DNA of 64,000 nt from Cupriavidus sp. D39 (GTDB lineage: Bacteria; Pseudomonadota; Gammaproteobacteria; Burkholderiales; Burkholderiaceae): assembly GCF_026627925.1 (NCBI RefSeq), contig NZ_JAPNLE010000009.1, positions 2,604,001 to 2,668,000 of the forward strand, given 5' to 3'. A program made the position numbers and the translations under genes. Under the pieces are notes generated by a model. It was given only the letters and a program-made list of their open reading frames with translations. It ran no database searches and was not told the DNA's origin. Below, piece by piece: positions 51,341-62,963 of the stretch (its first letter is position 1; each line of letters opens with the position of its first letter).

Positions 51341-52748
51341 TTAGCTGACGCGCTCCAGCACGGCGGCGAAGAAGCCGTCGGTCTGGTGCAGGTGCGGGTA
51401 GAGCGCCAACATCTCGGCATCCTCCGGCAAGCCGGGCACCGTGATTTTTTGCTCGGCCAGCACCTGTGCGGCGGGCACCAGGCGGAAGGCCGGGTGCGAG
51501 GCCAGGAAACCACGCACGATGCCTTCGTTCTCGGCCTCCAGCACGCTGCACGTTGCGTAGACCACGCGCCCGCCCACCTTCACTAGGCGCGCGGCGGATT
51601 CGAGAATGGCCGCCTGCTTGACGGTCAGCTCCAGCACCGATTGCGGCGACTGGCGCCACTTCAGGTCCGGATTGCGCCGCAACGTGCCCAGGCCGCTGCA
51701 AGGCGCATCCACCAGCACGCGGTCGATCTTGCCGGCCAGGCGCTTGATCTTGGCGTCGTGCTCGGAGTCGATCAGCACGGGGTGCACGTTGGACAACCCG
51801 CTGCGCGCCAGGCGCGGCTTGAGGTTGGACAAGCGCTTCTCGGACACGTCGAACGCATAGAGGCGGCCGGTGGAGCGCATCAGCGCGCCCAGGGCGAGCG
51901 TCTTGCCACCCGCGCCCGCGCAAAAATCGACCACCATCTCGCCGCGCTTGGGCGCGACCAGGTTGCACAGCAGCTGGCTGCCTTCATCCTGCACTTCGAC
52001 CAGCCCGTTGACGAACACCGGCAGCTGGTTGAGCGCCGGCTTGCCGGCCAGGCGGATGCCGGACGGCGCCATCGGCGTCACCTCGGCCTTCAGCCCCGCG
52101 GTGGTCAGCTCGGCCAGCGCGGCCTCCTGCGTGGTCTTGACCAGGTTGGCACGCAGGTCCAGCGGCGCCGGGCGCAGCCGAGGCATCGCCCAGCGCTTCG
52201 ACAAAGGCTTCATCGTGGCGCGCGGCCAGTTGGTCGAACAGCCATTCGGGCAGGTTGGCGCGCACGCGCGGCGCCAGGCTGGAACGCTCGATCGTGGTCA
52301 GCCGATCGAGCCATTCGCCCTCTTCTGGCAACAGGAACGGCGTCAGCACGTCGCGGCCCAGCGTGGCGGCCAGGCCCAGCAGGGCCAGGCGGCGCTGCGA
52401 AGCACCCGTGCCGCTGGCGGCGAACTGCGCAAACTCCACGCGCCGGCGCAGCACGGCAAACACGGCTTCCGCGATGATGCCGCGCTCGCGATGACCCAGC
52501 TTGGGGTTTTCGCGGAAGTAGTAGCTCACCACCACGTCGGACGGGCGCGTGAACATCAGCACCTTGCCCAGCAGGCGGTCGATGTGCTGGATATGGACGG
52601 CATGCAGGCCGCCATGGGGCCCGCGGCCTTGCTGCGGGGCCTGGCTGTCGTGCGCGTCGCGCGAGCGGGCCTGGCGAATGGGCGTGCCCTTGTGATCCTT
52701 GTTCTTGTTGCGAACGGGCTGACGCGCCCCTGCGGTATTGCGGCTCAT
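51341..52748 (-). CDS. RsmB/NOP-family RNA cytosine-5 methyltransferase (one frameshift)
   Basis: An SAM-dependent m5C methyltransferase of about 468 residues. A frameshift near 52170-52185 splits an N-terminal NusB-like/linker half (VVSYYFRENPKLGHRERGIIAEAVFAVLRRR) from the catalytic half. The latter has VVDFCAGAGGKTLALG (SAM), DAPCSGLGTLRRNPDLKW and YATCSVLEAENE, with the two catalytic Cys. It is probably a 16S or tRNA methyltransferase; RsmB itself is not certain. The start ATG overlaps the purN stop by 4 bp. Confidence 0.9.
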
Positions 52749-53401
52749 GACTGCACCTCCGTAGCGGCAGCAAAGGCCGTAAACAGCTGGGATTCGGGTG
52801 GTTCGACCCGGACTACGCCGGCATGCACGCGCAGCCGGCCTTCGACAAACCAGCGCACAGCGCGCGGGTAGATAACGTGTTCGCACGGCAACAGGCGCGT
52901 GGCCAGGCTCTCGGGCGTGTCGTCCGGCAGCACGTCAAGCGCGGCCTGGACGATAACGGGGCCGTGATCGAGCTCGGGCGTGACGAAATGCACGCTGGCG
53001 CCGTGGACCTTGACGCCCGCCTCGATGGCTTGCCGGTGTGTATGCAGCCCCGGAAAGCACGGCAGCAGCGACGGATGGATATTCAGCATGCGCCCGGCAT
53101 ACTTGTCGACAAAGCCCGGCGTCAGGATGCGCATGAAGCCGGCCAGGACCACCAGGTCCGGCGCGAAAGCGTCGATGGCATCAGCGAGCGCCGCGTCAAA
53201 AGTGGCGCGGTCATCATATAACTTGTGGTCCACCACGCCGGTAGCCACGCCGTGGTCGGCGGCAAATTTCAGACCTTCGGCGTCTGGCCGGTTGGACAAG
53301 ACCGCCGCTACGCGCGCCGGCCAGCCTTCGGCGGCACAGGCGCTGACGATGGCTTCCATATTGGAGCCCCGCCCGGAAATCAGGATAACGATATTTTTCA
53401 T
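52745..53401 (-). CDS. purN: Phosphoribosylglycinamide formyltransferase
   Basis: A 218-residue folate-dependent GAR transformylase. MKNIVILISGRGSNMEAIV at the N-terminus, NIHPSLLPCFPGLHTHRQAIEAGVKVHGASVHFVTPELDHGPVIVQ with the catalytic Asn-His-Asp. It acts in purine synthesis. It is the upstream gene of a two-gene unit with the RNA methyltransferase and divergent from the response regulator. Confidence 0.97.
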   Translation of the reverse strand: MKNIVILISGRGSNMEAIVSACAAEGWPARVAAVLSNRPDAEGLKFAADHGVATGVVDHKLYDDRATFDAALADAIDAFAPDLVVLAGFMRILTPGFVDKYAGRMLNIHPSLLPCFPGLHTHRQAIEAGVKVHGASVHFVTPELDHGPVIVQAALDVLPDDTPESLATRLLPCEHVIYPRAVRWFVEGRLRVHAGVVRVEPPESQLFTAFAAATEVQS

Positions 53402-53642
53402 CGCGCAATTCTACCAAGCCGGGGCCAGTACACGACCAAAGCGAGCGCATTAGGCACTTAAAACACGCGAAACCCTCGCCGCAGCGCCATTTCGCATGGC
53501 CTATACGCAACGTGAACTCACGCCCGATGGATTGTGACGCCTCGCCCGCTCTGCTAGAGTGGCTGCTATCGTCCACGCGCAGTCCGTTAACACGGCTTTA
53601 AGTGACAACAAGGACGAACTGGGAAATTAGACGGGAAATCGC

Positions 53643-54302
53643 ATGTCGAACGCTGCACCGACCTTGTTGGTGGTCGATGATCATCCTATGGCCTTGTCTG
53701 GCACCACCGCGTTTTTGGCGGAAGTGATGCCCGACGTCGCCGTCCACGCCGCGGGGAGCGCCAAAGAGGCGTTGAATACCCTGCAGCAAGGACTCAGGCC
53801 TGACATCGTGCTGCTGGATATCTGGCTGACCGACGGTACCGGCTTCGACGCCATGCAGGCGCTCAAGACACTGGTACCTTCCGCTCGCTTTATTTTTATG
53901 TCGGCCGAGGCCACGCCCGAAATCGTGGGCCGCGCGCGCGCGCTCGCCGCCTGTGGCTTCGTCGGCAAGCACCTGGACGCCAACGCATTCACCGCCGCCG
54001 TGCGCAAGGTGCTGGCAGGCGACACCTCCTTCCCCTCGGACGAAGCGCTCAGTGGCCGTGCCCAATCGTTCGGGCCGGCGCACGGCATCCCGGTCACCCC
54101 GGCGGAACTGGGGCTGACCCCGCGCCAGGGCTCGGTGCTGGCGCTGGTGCTGGAAGGCCTGCCCAACAAGGTCATCGCGCGGCGGCTCGGCCTGACGGAA
54201 AACACCGTCAAGGAACACGTCTCGGCCATCTTGCAGCGGCTCGGCGTGCGCACCCGCATGCAGGTCATGTCGCGCATGGAGCGATTCCGCCTGCGCCAGT
54301 AA
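53643..54302 (+). CDS. LuxR/FixJ-type response regulator
   Basis: A 219-residue two-domain regulator. The receiver domain has LLVVDDHPMALS and VLLDIWLTDGTGFD with the phospho-acceptor Asp; Lys in GFVGKHLD. The C-terminal LuxR helix-turn-helix is LTPRQGSVLALVLEGLPNKVIARRLGLTENTVKEHVSAIL. It is convergent with a hybrid histidine kinase, which is the likely partner. They share a terminator. Confidence 0.93.
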   Translation: MSNAAPTLLVVDDHPMALSGTTAFLAEVMPDVAVHAAGSAKEALNTLQQGLRPDIVLLDIWLTDGTGFDAMQALKTLVPSARFIFMSAEATPEIVGRARALAACGFVGKHLDANAFTAAVRKVLAGDTSFPSDEALSGRAQSFGPAHGIPVTPAELGLTPRQGSVLALVLEGLPNKVIARRLGLTENTVKEHVSAILQRLGVRTRMQVMSRMERFRLRQ

Positions 54303-54345
54303 CGCGCATTGGCAACGCCAGCCGATCAACCGTGCAGGCGACAAA

Positions 54346-54385
54346 TAAAAAATGGGCCAGCGCGTCATGCGCCGGCCCATTTTTT
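54346..54385. terminator. Bidirectional terminator between regulator and kinase
   Basis: AAAAAATGGGCC-A-GCGC-gtcat-GCGC-C-GGCCCATTTTTT. Strong stem with A and T runs, between the two convergent genes. Confidence 0.9.
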
Positions 54386-54398
54386 AGGCATGCGCGGC

Positions 54399-56227
54399 TC
54401 AGGCGGGCCGCAGCCAGCGCCGGAGCAGCAGCCTGAGCGCGGCCGGATCGACCGGCTTGGGCAGCACGAAGTAGCCAGCCTCCTCGGCCGCCGCCAGCGC
54501 GGCGGATTTCAGGTCGCCCGACAAGAGCGCACTGCGCGCCTGCGGCTGGGTGTTCTGCCAGCGCTCCAGCAGGTCCAGGCCATTCTCGCTGCCGGGCAGG
54601 CGCAAGTCGCAGAAGATGATGTCCGGCTTGAGTCCCTGGAGGAACAGGCGATCGGCATCCGCGCCGTGCGCGGCGCAGGCAACCTCGATGCCCCACGCTT
54701 CCATCAGCGCGATCCACGCCTTGCGGATCTGGGTATCGTCGTCGACCACCAGCACGGTGCCGCGCAGGTGGTCGGGCTTGGCGTCCTCTGCCTGCGCATT
54801 GGCCCGCACGGTACGGATGGTGGCCACGGTCTCGGCCGCCACCGGCGCCAGCGAGAACCAGAACACCGAACCCCGGCCCGGCACGGAACGCACGCCATAG
54901 GTGCCGCGCATCAGCCGCACGCATTCCTTGAAGATCGCCAGCCCCAACCCCAGGCCCTGTGAGGGTCGCGCTGCGGGTTATGCACCTGGTAATACGGCGA
55001 GAAGATGTCCGGCAGATGCTCGGGCGTAATCCCGGCCCCGGTGTCCCACACTTCCACGCGGATATGCTTGCGGCGCTCGCGCGCGGTCACCAGCACGCCC
55101 CCGCGCCGGGTGTAGCGCAGGGCGTTCTGCACGAGATTGAACAGCGCGCGGCGCAGCAGCACGGGCTCGGCCATGGCGTACAGCTCTTCGGGCACGCGCG
55201 GTGTCAGGGTCAGGCCGCTCTCGCGCGCGTCGGCGGCGAACTGGCTCATGACCTCGCTGATCAGGTGGCTCAGCTCACACGGCTCCAACGTGGGCAGCAC
55301 TTTGCGGCCCTCGAGCTTGGACAGATCCAGCAGCGAACGGAACAGCAGGTCGATGGTCTGGGTGCCGGCGGCCACCTGCTCCACCAGCGGATGGAGCGAG
55401 GACGACTTGTTGCGGGCGCGCAGCGCCTCCACCAGCATCACCAGCGCATGCACCGGCTGGCGCAGGTCATGGCTCGCGGCGGCCAGGAAGCGCGACTTTT
55501 CCTCGCTGGCATGCAGCGCCCTCTCCTTTTCCTCCTGGAATTGCTTGGCCAGCCTGCGGCTGTCGCTTTCCAGCTGGATGGCCCGCACCAGCGTGCGCTG
55601 CAGGTTCAGGGCATGGCGCGTGAGCATGATGGCGTAGACCACCAGCAGCAACTGCACATAGGTGCCATGTCCCGGGAACGCGTACTCGGCCAGCAGGATA
55701 TTGGGCACCAGGATCGGGATGCCGGCATAGACCAGGTTGGACGGCACCGGTGACTGCGCGGTGACGCCGCCCGCCAGCACGCCAAGCGCCAGCAGGTACA
55801 ACACGCTGGAGAAGACGGTGGAGCCGGTGTAGAGATGCAGCAGCGCGGAGCTGCCCCAGGTCAGCCCGGTCAGGAAGGCCATCGCCCGCATATTGGCCCA
55901 CCATTTGCGCGTGTGCGCCGAACGGCTCATGGTGGCGCAATCGCGCAGGTAGCCGAAGTAGAACCAGCTGGTGGCCGCGGTCAGCACCAGCATGACGCCG
56001 CACCAGCCCACCAGGGCGCTGTGATCGGCGGCCGACCAGAAGGCGATCGCGGTCAATGCCGGAAGCACCACCGAGGCGACGATGGCGGTGGGGGAGACGC
56101 GATGGATGGTCGCCAGCAGCTTGGCCCGCGTTTCGGTATCGAGCGGAGGCCCTGGCGGCGGCAGGATTCGGTTTAGCAGCGCGTTCAAGGGAGGGCTGGG
56201 GGCAGCGAGTGCGATCCGCCATATCAT
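54399..56227 (-). CDS. Hybrid sensor histidine kinase (one frameshift)
   Basis: The restored length is 609 residues. One base is missing near 54958-54962; restoring it gives NPQRDPHQGLGLGLAIFKECVRLM. Layout: six or seven membrane helices (residues about 50-230), a short coiled linker (ESDSRRLAKQFQEEKERAL), the H-box FLAAASHDLRQPVHAL, the N-box NLVQNALRYT, DTGAGI, the G2 region and a C-terminal receiver domain (VLVVDDDTQIRKAWIAL ... IIFCDLRLPGSENG). The phospho-Asp is present. The LuxR regulator is convergent, so the pair is likely cognate. Start ATG 56227. The signal is unknown. Confidence 0.92.
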
Positions 56228-56375
56228 GCCGCCTTTTGGGGCACAACGCCACGTCAATGGGTCGATCCGTGCACAAAAACGCCAGTGCCGGCATGCCCGC
56301 CACCGCCGCCAGGCCAAACTTGTCCACCATTCGCCTTATAATGCTCGCTTTACCCAAACGCTTGTTGCCGTCCTC

Positions 56376-57383
56376 GTGAAAGTCTTCCGTGGCCTGCCCA
56401 ACGCCGAAAGCCGGGCGCCCTGCGCCCTCACCATCGGCAATTTTGACGGTGTGCACCGCGGCCACCAGTCGCTGCTCGCCCGCGCGCGCGCCGCGGCGGA
56501 TGCACGCGGGCTGCCGCTATGCGTGATGACATTCGAGCCGCATCCGCGCGAATTCTTCACGCCGGACAAGGCGCCAAGGCGCATTGCACTACTGCGCGAC
56601 AAGCTGGAAAGCCTGCGCCGCAACGGTGTCGACCGCGTGGTCGTTGAGCACTTCAACGCACACTTCGCCGCGCAATCCCCACAAGCGTTTGTCGAGAACG
56701 TGCTCTGGCACGGCCTGCATACGCGCTGGCTGCTGGTCGGCGACGACTTCCGCTTCGGTGCCAGGCGCGCCGGCGATTTCGCCTATCTGCAACAGGCTGG
56801 CGTCCAGTTCGGCTTCGACGTGGAGCAGATGGGCTCGGTCTCCGAAGGCGGCGTGCGCATCTCCAGCTCCGCCGTGCGGCAGGCGCTGGGCGATGGCGAT
56901 CTCGAACACGCGCGCCGCCTGCTTGGCCATGGCTATGCCATCAGCGGGCATGTGGTCCACGGCCGCAAGCTCGGGCGCGACCTGGGCTTTCCCACCATCA
57001 ACCTGCGCATCTCGCACAAGCGGCCGGCTGTCAACGGCATCTTCGTGGTGCAGGTGCATGGGCTGGCCGAGCACGCCATACCAGGCGTGGCCAGCATCGG
57101 CGTGCGCCCGACCATTGAAGATGCCGGCCGGGTGCTGCTGGAAGTGCACCTGTTCGACTTCAAGCAGAACGTCTACGGCAAGCTGGTGCGGGTCGAGTTC
57201 ATGAAGAAGCTGCGCGACGAAGCCCGTTTCGACGGGCTGGAGGCGCTGACCGCCGCCATTGCCAAGGACAGCGCGGACGCTCGCGCCTTCTTCGGCCTGA
57301 CTGTGCCGGGCTCGCCCGAGGGCACGCCCCCGGCAGCGGGCAGCCGCGACTTCGCCACCTCCGCCACCGACCGAATTAGCTAG
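56376..57383 (+). CDS. ribF: Bifunctional riboflavin kinase/FAD synthetase
   Basis: A 335-residue enzyme making FMN and FAD. The N-terminal nucleotidyltransferase has LTIGNFDGVHRGHQSLL (HxGH-like) and VGDDFRFGARRAGDF; RISSSAVRQAL follows. The C-terminal kinase has HGRKLGRDLGFPTINL, IGVRPTIEDAGRVLLEVHLFDF and KLRDEARFDGLEAL. The start is taken as GTG 56376 (VKVFRGLPNAE), because RibF in this group begins MKVFRG; the larger upstream frame is antisense to the kinase gene. It is upstream of ileS-lspA, the usual order. Confidence 0.95.
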   Translation: MKVFRGLPNAESRAPCALTIGNFDGVHRGHQSLLARARAAADARGLPLCVMTFEPHPREFFTPDKAPRRIALLRDKLESLRRNGVDRVVVEHFNAHFAAQSPQAFVENVLWHGLHTRWLLVGDDFRFGARRAGDFAYLQQAGVQFGFDVEQMGSVSEGGVRISSSAVRQALGDGDLEHARRLLGHGYAISGHVVHGRKLGRDLGFPTINLRISHKRPAVNGIFVVQVHGLAEHAIPGVASIGVRPTIEDAGRVLLEVHLFDFKQNVYGKLVRVEFMKKLRDEARFDGLEALTAAIAKDSADARAFFGLTVPGSPEGTPPAAGSRDFATSATDRIS

Positions 57384-57531
57384 CGCCCCGTTCCCGCGCG
57401 GCGGGACCCGGGTCGCTACCCCAACCCGAAGCCAGGCCGCGGCACCCTCCGCAGCCGGTCCACGCCGTACCGCGCGCCCGCACCCAGCCGAGCTAGTGCC
57501 GCGCGCCAACTGAATTGCCCCGAGAATCGAC

Positions 57532-60423
57532 ATGTCCAACGACAAACGCGCCAAGCCCGAAAAAGCAAGTACCCGGTCAACCTGCTCGAGACCCCCTTCC
57601 CGATGCGCGGCGACCTGCCCAAGCGCGAGCCGCTGTGGGTCAAGCAATGGCAGGACAAGCAGCTCTACAAGAAGATCCGGGCCGCTCGCAAGGGCGCCAA
57701 GAAGTTCATCCTGCACGATGGCCCCCCGTACGCCAATGGCGACATCCACATCGGCCACGCGGTCAACAAGGTCCTCAAGGACATGATCGTCAAGGCGCGC
57801 GGCCTGACCGGGCTGGACGCCGTCTATGTGCCGGGCTGGGACTGCCACGGCATGCCGATCGAGATCCAGATCGAAAAGCAGTTCGGCAAGGGCCTGCCGG
57901 TGCAGGAAGTGCAATCGCGCGCCCGTGCCTATGCCACCGAGCAGATCGCCCGCCAGAAGCTGGACTTCGAGCGCCTGGGCGTGCTGGGTGACTGGGAACA
58001 CCCCTACCTGACCATGAACTACAGCAACGAAGCCGACGAGCTGCGCGCGCTGGGCAAGATCATGGAAAAGGGCTACGTGTTCCGTGGCCTGAAGCCGGTG
58101 AACTGGTGCTTCGACTGCGGCTCGGCGCTGGCCGAGGCCGAGGTCGAGTACAAGGACAAGACCGATCTTTCCATCGACGTGGGCTTCCCCTTCGCCGAGA
58201 CCGACAAGCTGGCTCACGCCTTCAAGGTGCCGGCCGAGCAACTCGCCGCCAAACCCGGCTGGATCGTGATCTGGACCACCACGCCGTGGACCATCCCGTC
58301 CAACCAGGCGCTCAACGTGCACCCGGAGGTCGAGTACGCGCTGGTCGATACCCCGCGCGGCTTCCTGCTGCTGGCCACCGAGCGCGTCGAAGAACAGCTC
58401 AAGATCTACGAACTGGAAGGCAAGGTGCTGGCCACCACCACCGGCGCGGCGCTGTCGGAAATCCGCTTCCACCACCCGCTGTCCAAGATGGACGCGGGCT
58501 ACGACCGCCTGTCGCCGGTCTACCTGGGCGACTACGTCACCACCGACACCGGCACCGGCATCGTGCACTCGGCGCCGGCCTACGGCGTGGAGGATTTCCA
58601 GTCGTGCAAGGCGCACGGCATGAACGACAGGGACATCATCAGCCCGGTCATGGGCGACGGCGTCTATGCCAGCACGCTGCCGCTGTTCGGCGGCCAGAAG
58701 ATCTGGGATGCCAACCCCAAGATCGTCGAAGTGCTGAAGGCCTCGGGCAACCTGTTCAAGCTCGCACAAGTACACCCACAGCTATATGCACTGCTGGCGT
58801 CACAAGACGCCGATCATCTACCGTGCCACCTCGCAATGGTTCGCGGGCATGGACGTGGATCCGGTCAATGACGACGGCAGCAACGGCCCGACCCTGCGCG
58901 AAACCGCGCTCGCCGGCATCGAGGCAACCGAGTTCTACCCGGCCTGGGGCAAGCAGCGCCTGCACAACATGATCGCCAACCGGCCCGACTGGACCCTGTC
59001 GCGCCAGCGCCAGTGGGGCGTGCCGATGGCCTTCTTCCTGCACAAGGAAACCGGCGCGCTGCACCCGCGCACACCGGAGCTGCTGGAGGAGATTGCCAAG
59101 CGCGTGGAAGCGCACGGCATCGAAGCCTGGCAGACGCTGGATCCCAAGGAACTGCTGGGCTCCGATGCCGCCCTGTATGAAAAGAACCGCGACACGCTCG
59201 ACGTCTGGTTCGACTCCGGCACCACGCACTGGACCGTGATCCGCGGCTCCCACCGCGAAGACCTGTACGACGCGTCGGCCGACCTGCCCGACGGCCGCCT
59301 GGCGGACCTGTACCTGGAAGGCTCTGACCAGCATCGCGGCTGGTTCCATTCGTCGCTGCTGACCGCGTCGATGCTGTACGGCAAGCCGCCCTACAAGGCG
59401 CTGCTGACGCACGGCTTCACGGTCGACGGCGAAGGCCGCAAGATGTCGAAGTCGGTCGGCAACACGGTGTCGCCACAGGACGTGTCGAACAAGATGGGCG
59501 CCGAGATCATCCGCCTGTGGGTGGCCTCGACCGATTACTCCGGCGAGCTGTCGATCTCCGACGAAATCCTCAAGCGCGTGGTGGAAGGCTATCGCCGCAT
59601 CCGCAACACGCTACGCTTCCTGCTGGCCAACCTGGCCGACTACGACCACGCGCAGCATGCGCTGCCGGCGTCGGAATGGCTGGAAATCGACCGCTACGCC
59701 GTCGCCCTGACCGGCCGCCTGCAACAGGAAATCCTGTCGCACTACGACGGCTACGAGTTCCACCCTGTGGTCGCCAAGCTGCAGACCTTCTGCTCGGAAG
59801 ACCTGGGCGGCTTCTACCTGGACGTGCTGAAGGACCGCCTCTACACCACCGCGGCCAACTCGAAAGAGCGCCGCGCCGCGCAGAACGCGGTGTACCACAT
59901 CACGCAGGCCATGCTGCACTGGATGGCGCCGTTCCTGTCGTTCACGGCGGAAGAGGCATGGCAGATCTTCGGCCATGGCACCGAGCACACCGACACCATC
60001 TTCACCAGCACCTACTACGAGGTGCCGGCGATCGACCAGGCCGACGACCTGCTGCAGAAGTGGCACGTGATCCGCGAAGCCCGCGCCGAAGTCACTAAGC
60101 AGCTCGAAGCGGTGCGCGTGGACGGCGAGATCGGTTCCTCGCTGCAAGCCGAAGTCACCATCCAGGCCGGTGGCCCGGTGCTGGCCGCGCTGCAGAGCCT
60201 GTCCGACGACCTGCGTTTCGTGCTGCTGACCTCCGCCGCCAAGGTAACGCCGGCGCCGGAAGGCGGCGACCTGCTGGTCACGGTGACGCCCTCGGTACAC
60301 GCCAAGTGCGAGCGCTGCTGGCACTACCGCGCCGACGTCGGCCGCGACCCGGCCCATCCCACCCTCTGCGGCCGCTGCGACAGCAACCTGTTCGGCGCCG
60401 GTGAACACAGGAGCCATGCCTGA
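57532..60423 (+). CDS. ileS: Isoleucyl-tRNA synthetase (two frameshifts)
   Basis: The restored protein has 963 residues. One A is missing in the A5 run near 57561-57565 (restores [25 protein letters not shown]) and one base is extra near 58764-58768 (restores [31 protein letters not shown]). Class I motifs: [19 protein letters not shown] (HIGH) and [10 protein letters not shown] (KMSKS). The editing domain contains [13 protein letters not shown]. The C-terminal zinc region has KCERCWHY and LCGRCDSN. It is an essential gene, so both shifts must be sequencing errors. The stop overlaps the lspA start (TGATG). Confidence 0.97.
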
Positions 60424-60962
60424 TGGCCGCTACCACCACGCGCACCGTGCGCGGCACCAAACGCGCCAGCAGCAAGGGCTCGAAGGGCAGCAACGCCACG
60501 CCACTGCTGTGGATGGCGTTCGCCCTGCTGGTGATCGTGCTCGACCAGTTCTTCAAGATCGTCATCGTGCGGACCTTCGCCTACGGCGAATCCCGCCCGG
60601 TGACCCGCTTCTTCAACCTGGTGCTGGTCTATAACAAGGGCGCCGCCTTCAGCTTCCTGGCAGACGCCGGCGGCTGGCAGCGCTGGTTCTTCACCGGCCT
60701 GGGCGTGCTGGTGGGGCTGTTCATCATCTGGATGCTGTACCGCCATACCGGGCAGCGCCTGTTCTGCTTCGCGATCTCGCTGATCCTTGGCGGCGCCATT
60801 GGCAATGTGGTGGACCGCGTGGTGTACGGCCATGTCGTCGATTTCCTCGACTTCTACGTGCGCAACTACCACTGGCCGGCGTTCAACGTGGCGGACTGCG
60901 CCATCACCGTGGGCGCCGTGCTGCTGATCGTCGACGAACTGCGGCGCGTTCGCCGGCATTGA
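60423..60962 (+). CDS. lspA: Lipoprotein signal peptidase
   Basis: A 179-residue inner-membrane aspartyl protease that cleaves prolipoproteins. Four helices; catalytic Asp residues in [22 protein letters not shown] and FNVADCAI. The N-terminal 27 residues are basic and low complexity. The start ATG overlaps the ileS stop by one base, as in the usual ileS-lspA operon. Confidence 0.97.
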   Translation: MAATTTRTVRGTKRASSKGSKGSNATPLLWMAFALLVIVLDQFFKIVIVRTFAYGESRPVTRFFNLVLVYNKGAAFSFLADAGGWQRWFFTGLGVLVGLFIIWMLYRHTGQRLFCFAISLILGGAIGNVVDRVVYGHVVDFLDFYVRNYHWPAFNVADCAITVGAVLLIVDELRRVRRH

Positions 60963-61082
60963 GGCCGCACCAACGTTCCAGCTGCACCCGCTTCATGCGG
61001 GCGTCAAGCCGCTGACAAACCTGATGCACAAGCCGAAGCCGCCAAACAGGCCAAAGCCGCGCATCGTGACGACGTCCTTCGC

Positions 61083-61320
61083 TCCCTCTCCCCTCAGGGG
61101 GAGAGGGGCTTAGCTAGGAGCCACTTGAAGCGAAGCCTTCGGTTTTGTCCAGCACGCAGGCGGCATTTGAAGCGCCCGCCCTCTCCCCGGCCCCTCTCCC
61201 ACAAGTGGGAGAGGGGAGCAAACCAGCGGTAGAGTCAAAGCATCACTCGGTGTAGCCGTGATTTCCGCCCCCAGGCGGAAATCACCCACGCGCGATGCGC
61301 AGCGAGCCGTAAAGGTTTGA
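61083..61320. repeat. Modular palindromic repeat, copy C
   Basis: CCCCTC-aggg-GGAGAGGGG, CTTAGCTAGGAGCCACTTGA, TTTTGTCCAGCACG, a GCGCCCGCCCTCTCCCC block, CTCTCCCAC-AAGT-GGGAGAG, AGCAAACC, a GTGATTTCCGCC-CCCA-GGCGGAAATCAC hairpin (61258-61285) and GGTTTGAATCTCCCG. It shares its blocks with copies A and B, in reverse order and orientation to B. The gap 60963-61714 contains no gene. Confidence 0.82.
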
Positions 61321-61329
61321 ATCTCCCGT

Positions 61330-61458
61330 TATGCGGCGCCTCGTCGGCAAGCCAAAAGAGCGGAAAAGAGGGACCCATGTCTGAGCATCGCCCTAAGGCG
61401 ATGTGAGTTTGGGTCCCGGCCGCTCTTTGGCTTGCCGACGAGGAGTCTTTCGCCGCAT
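61330..61458. repeat. 129-bp extended hairpin, copy C
   Basis: Nested stems: ATGCGGCG (61331-61338) with CGCCGCAT (61451-61458); CCTCGTCGGCAAGCCAAA (from 61339) with TTTGGCTTGCCGACGAGG (to 61443); GGGACCCA with TGGGTCCC; and CATCGCC-CTAA-GGCGATG at the tip. In copy B the outer pair is present with only nine bases inside. So the inner palindrome looks like an insertion into the repeat. Confidence 0.8.
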
Positions 61459-61475
61459 CCGGGTCGCCTTCTTTG

Positions 61476-61525
61476 CCTACTTTCTTGGCGAGACAAGAAA
61501 GTAGGTCGCCTCCCCGCAGGGGAGG
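61476..61525. repeat. Paired hairpins next to copy C
   Basis: CCTACTTTCTTG-6 nt-CAAGAAAGTAGG (61476-61505) and CCTCCCC-GCA-GGGGAGG (61509-61525). Similar TACTTTCTT hairpins are common between genes in Cupriavidus/Ralstonia, as far as I recall. No gene is in the gap before coaBC. Confidence 0.75.
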
Positions 61526-61714
61526 TGAAACTGCCTTTGACCTTAAGCCGTTGAGCTGAAGCAGCGCCGATGGAGACGCTCGAAGCGCGTGGCGGCGCCC
61601 GCCAACGCACTCGCGGGCAAGCCGGTATTATTGATGACTCTCCGGCGCGGGAGTTGCAGACCTTGCTGGCTGCCGCAACTGCCGGACAACAACCTTCAAG
61701 CGAAGAGCATATCC

Positions 61715-62911
61715 ATGGATCTGCGAGGCAAGCATCTCGTCCTTGGCCTGACCGGCGGCATCGCCTGCTACAAATCGGCCGAGCTGGTCCGCCTGCTGAC
61801 CAAGGCCGGCGCCACCGTGCAGGTGGTCATGACCGAAGGCGCCACCCAGTTCATCACGCCGGTGACCATGCAGGCACTCTCCGGGCGCACGGTCTTCACC
61901 TCCCAATGGGACGCGCGCGTGGGCAACAACATGGCCCATATCGATCTCTCGCGCGAAGCCGATGCCATCGTGGTCGCGCCCGCCTCCACCGATTTCCTCG
62001 CCAAGCTGACGCATGGCCTGTGCGACGACCTGCTGACCACCCTGTGCATCGCTCGCAACTGCCCGTTGCTGGTGGCGCCGGCCATGAACCTGCAGATGTG
62101 GTCGGCCCCCGCCACCCAGCGCAACGCCGCCCAGCTGCGCAAGGACGGCGTGACCCTGCTGGGCCCCGGCAGCGGCGACCAGGCGTGCGGCGAAGTCGGC
62201 GACGGCCGCATGCTGGAGCCGTTGGAGCTGCTTGCGGATATCATCGCGTTCTTCCAGCCCAAGCCGCTGGCCGGGCGCCGCGTGGTGATCACGGCCGGCC
62301 CCACCTTTGAAGCCATCGACCCGGTGCGCGGCATTACCAACCGCTCCTCCGGCAAGATGGGCTTTGCCATCGCGCGCGCGGCCCGCGAGGCCGGCGCCGA
62401 CGTGGTGCTGGTGGCTGGCCCGACGGCCCAGCCCACGCCGCGCGGCGTTGCCCGAACCGATGTGGAAAGCGCGCAGCAGATGCACGACGCGGTAATGGCG
62501 GGCTTGCCCGGCGCCGATGTGTTCATCGCCGTGGCGGCCGTGGCCGACTGGCGTCCCGCCGAAGTGGCCAGCCAGAAGCTGAAGAAGGCCAACGATAGCG
62601 ACACGCCGACGCTGCAGTTCGTGCAGAACCCCGACATCCTCGCCGCCGTGGCCGCAAAGCCGGACGCACCCTATTGCGTTGGCTTTGCCGCCGAGAGCGA
62701 AAAGCTCGAGCAATACGGCGAGCAAAAGCGCCAGCGCAAGAACGTGCCGCTGCTGGTGGGCAATATCGGCCACCACACCTTCGGCATGGACGACAACGAG
62801 ATCGTGCTGTTTGATGCCCACGGCATGACCCGCCTGCCGCGCGCCGACAAGCTGACGCTGGCGCGCGACCTGGTAGCGGCCATCGCCCAGCGCCTGCCCG
62901 CGCGCCGTTAA
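61715..62911 (+). CDS. coaBC: Bifunctional phosphopantothenoylcysteine decarboxylase/ligase
   Basis: A 398-residue enzyme acting in coenzyme A synthesis (steps two and three after pantothenate kinase). The N-terminal decarboxylase has [21 protein letters not shown], the catalytic His in [26 protein letters not shown] and [17 protein letters not shown] (catalytic Cys). The C-terminal ligase has [35 protein letters not shown] and [23 protein letters not shown]. The start ATG 61715 fits [11 protein letters not shown]; the upstream in-frame ATG at 61589 would add 42 unconserved residues. Confidence 0.96.
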   Translation: MDLRGKHLVLGLTGGIACYKSAELVRLLTKAGATVQVVMTEGATQFITPVTMQALSGRTVFTSQWDARVGNNMAHIDLSREADAIVVAPASTDFLAKLTHGLCDDLLTTLCIARNCPLLVAPAMNLQMWSAPATQRNAAQLRKDGVTLLGPGSGDQACGEVGDGRMLEPLELLADIIAFFQPKPLAGRRVVITAGPTFEAIDPVRGITNRSSGKMGFAIARAAREAGADVVLVAGPTAQPTPRGVARTDVESAQQMHDAVMAGLPGADVFIAVAAVADWRPAEVASQKLKKANDSDTPTLQFVQNPDILAAVAAKPDAPYCVGFAAESEKLEQYGEQKRQRKNVPLLVGNIGHHTFGMDDNEIVLFDAHGMTRLPRADKLTLARDLVAAIAQRLPARR

Positions 62912-62963
62912 GCCTGCATGAATGCCCGGCATCCTCGATCCTCACCCGGCCCCAACCCTGAAC

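Noticed and set aside
56589..58775. 728-codon minus-strand open frame opposite ribF and ileS
   Set aside because: Antisense shadow of high-GC genes; no recognisable domain.
61330..61525. CRISPR array in the palindrome-rich gap before coaBC
   Set aside because: Repeats are palindromes of different sequence, without regular direct repeats and spacers, and no cas genes are present.
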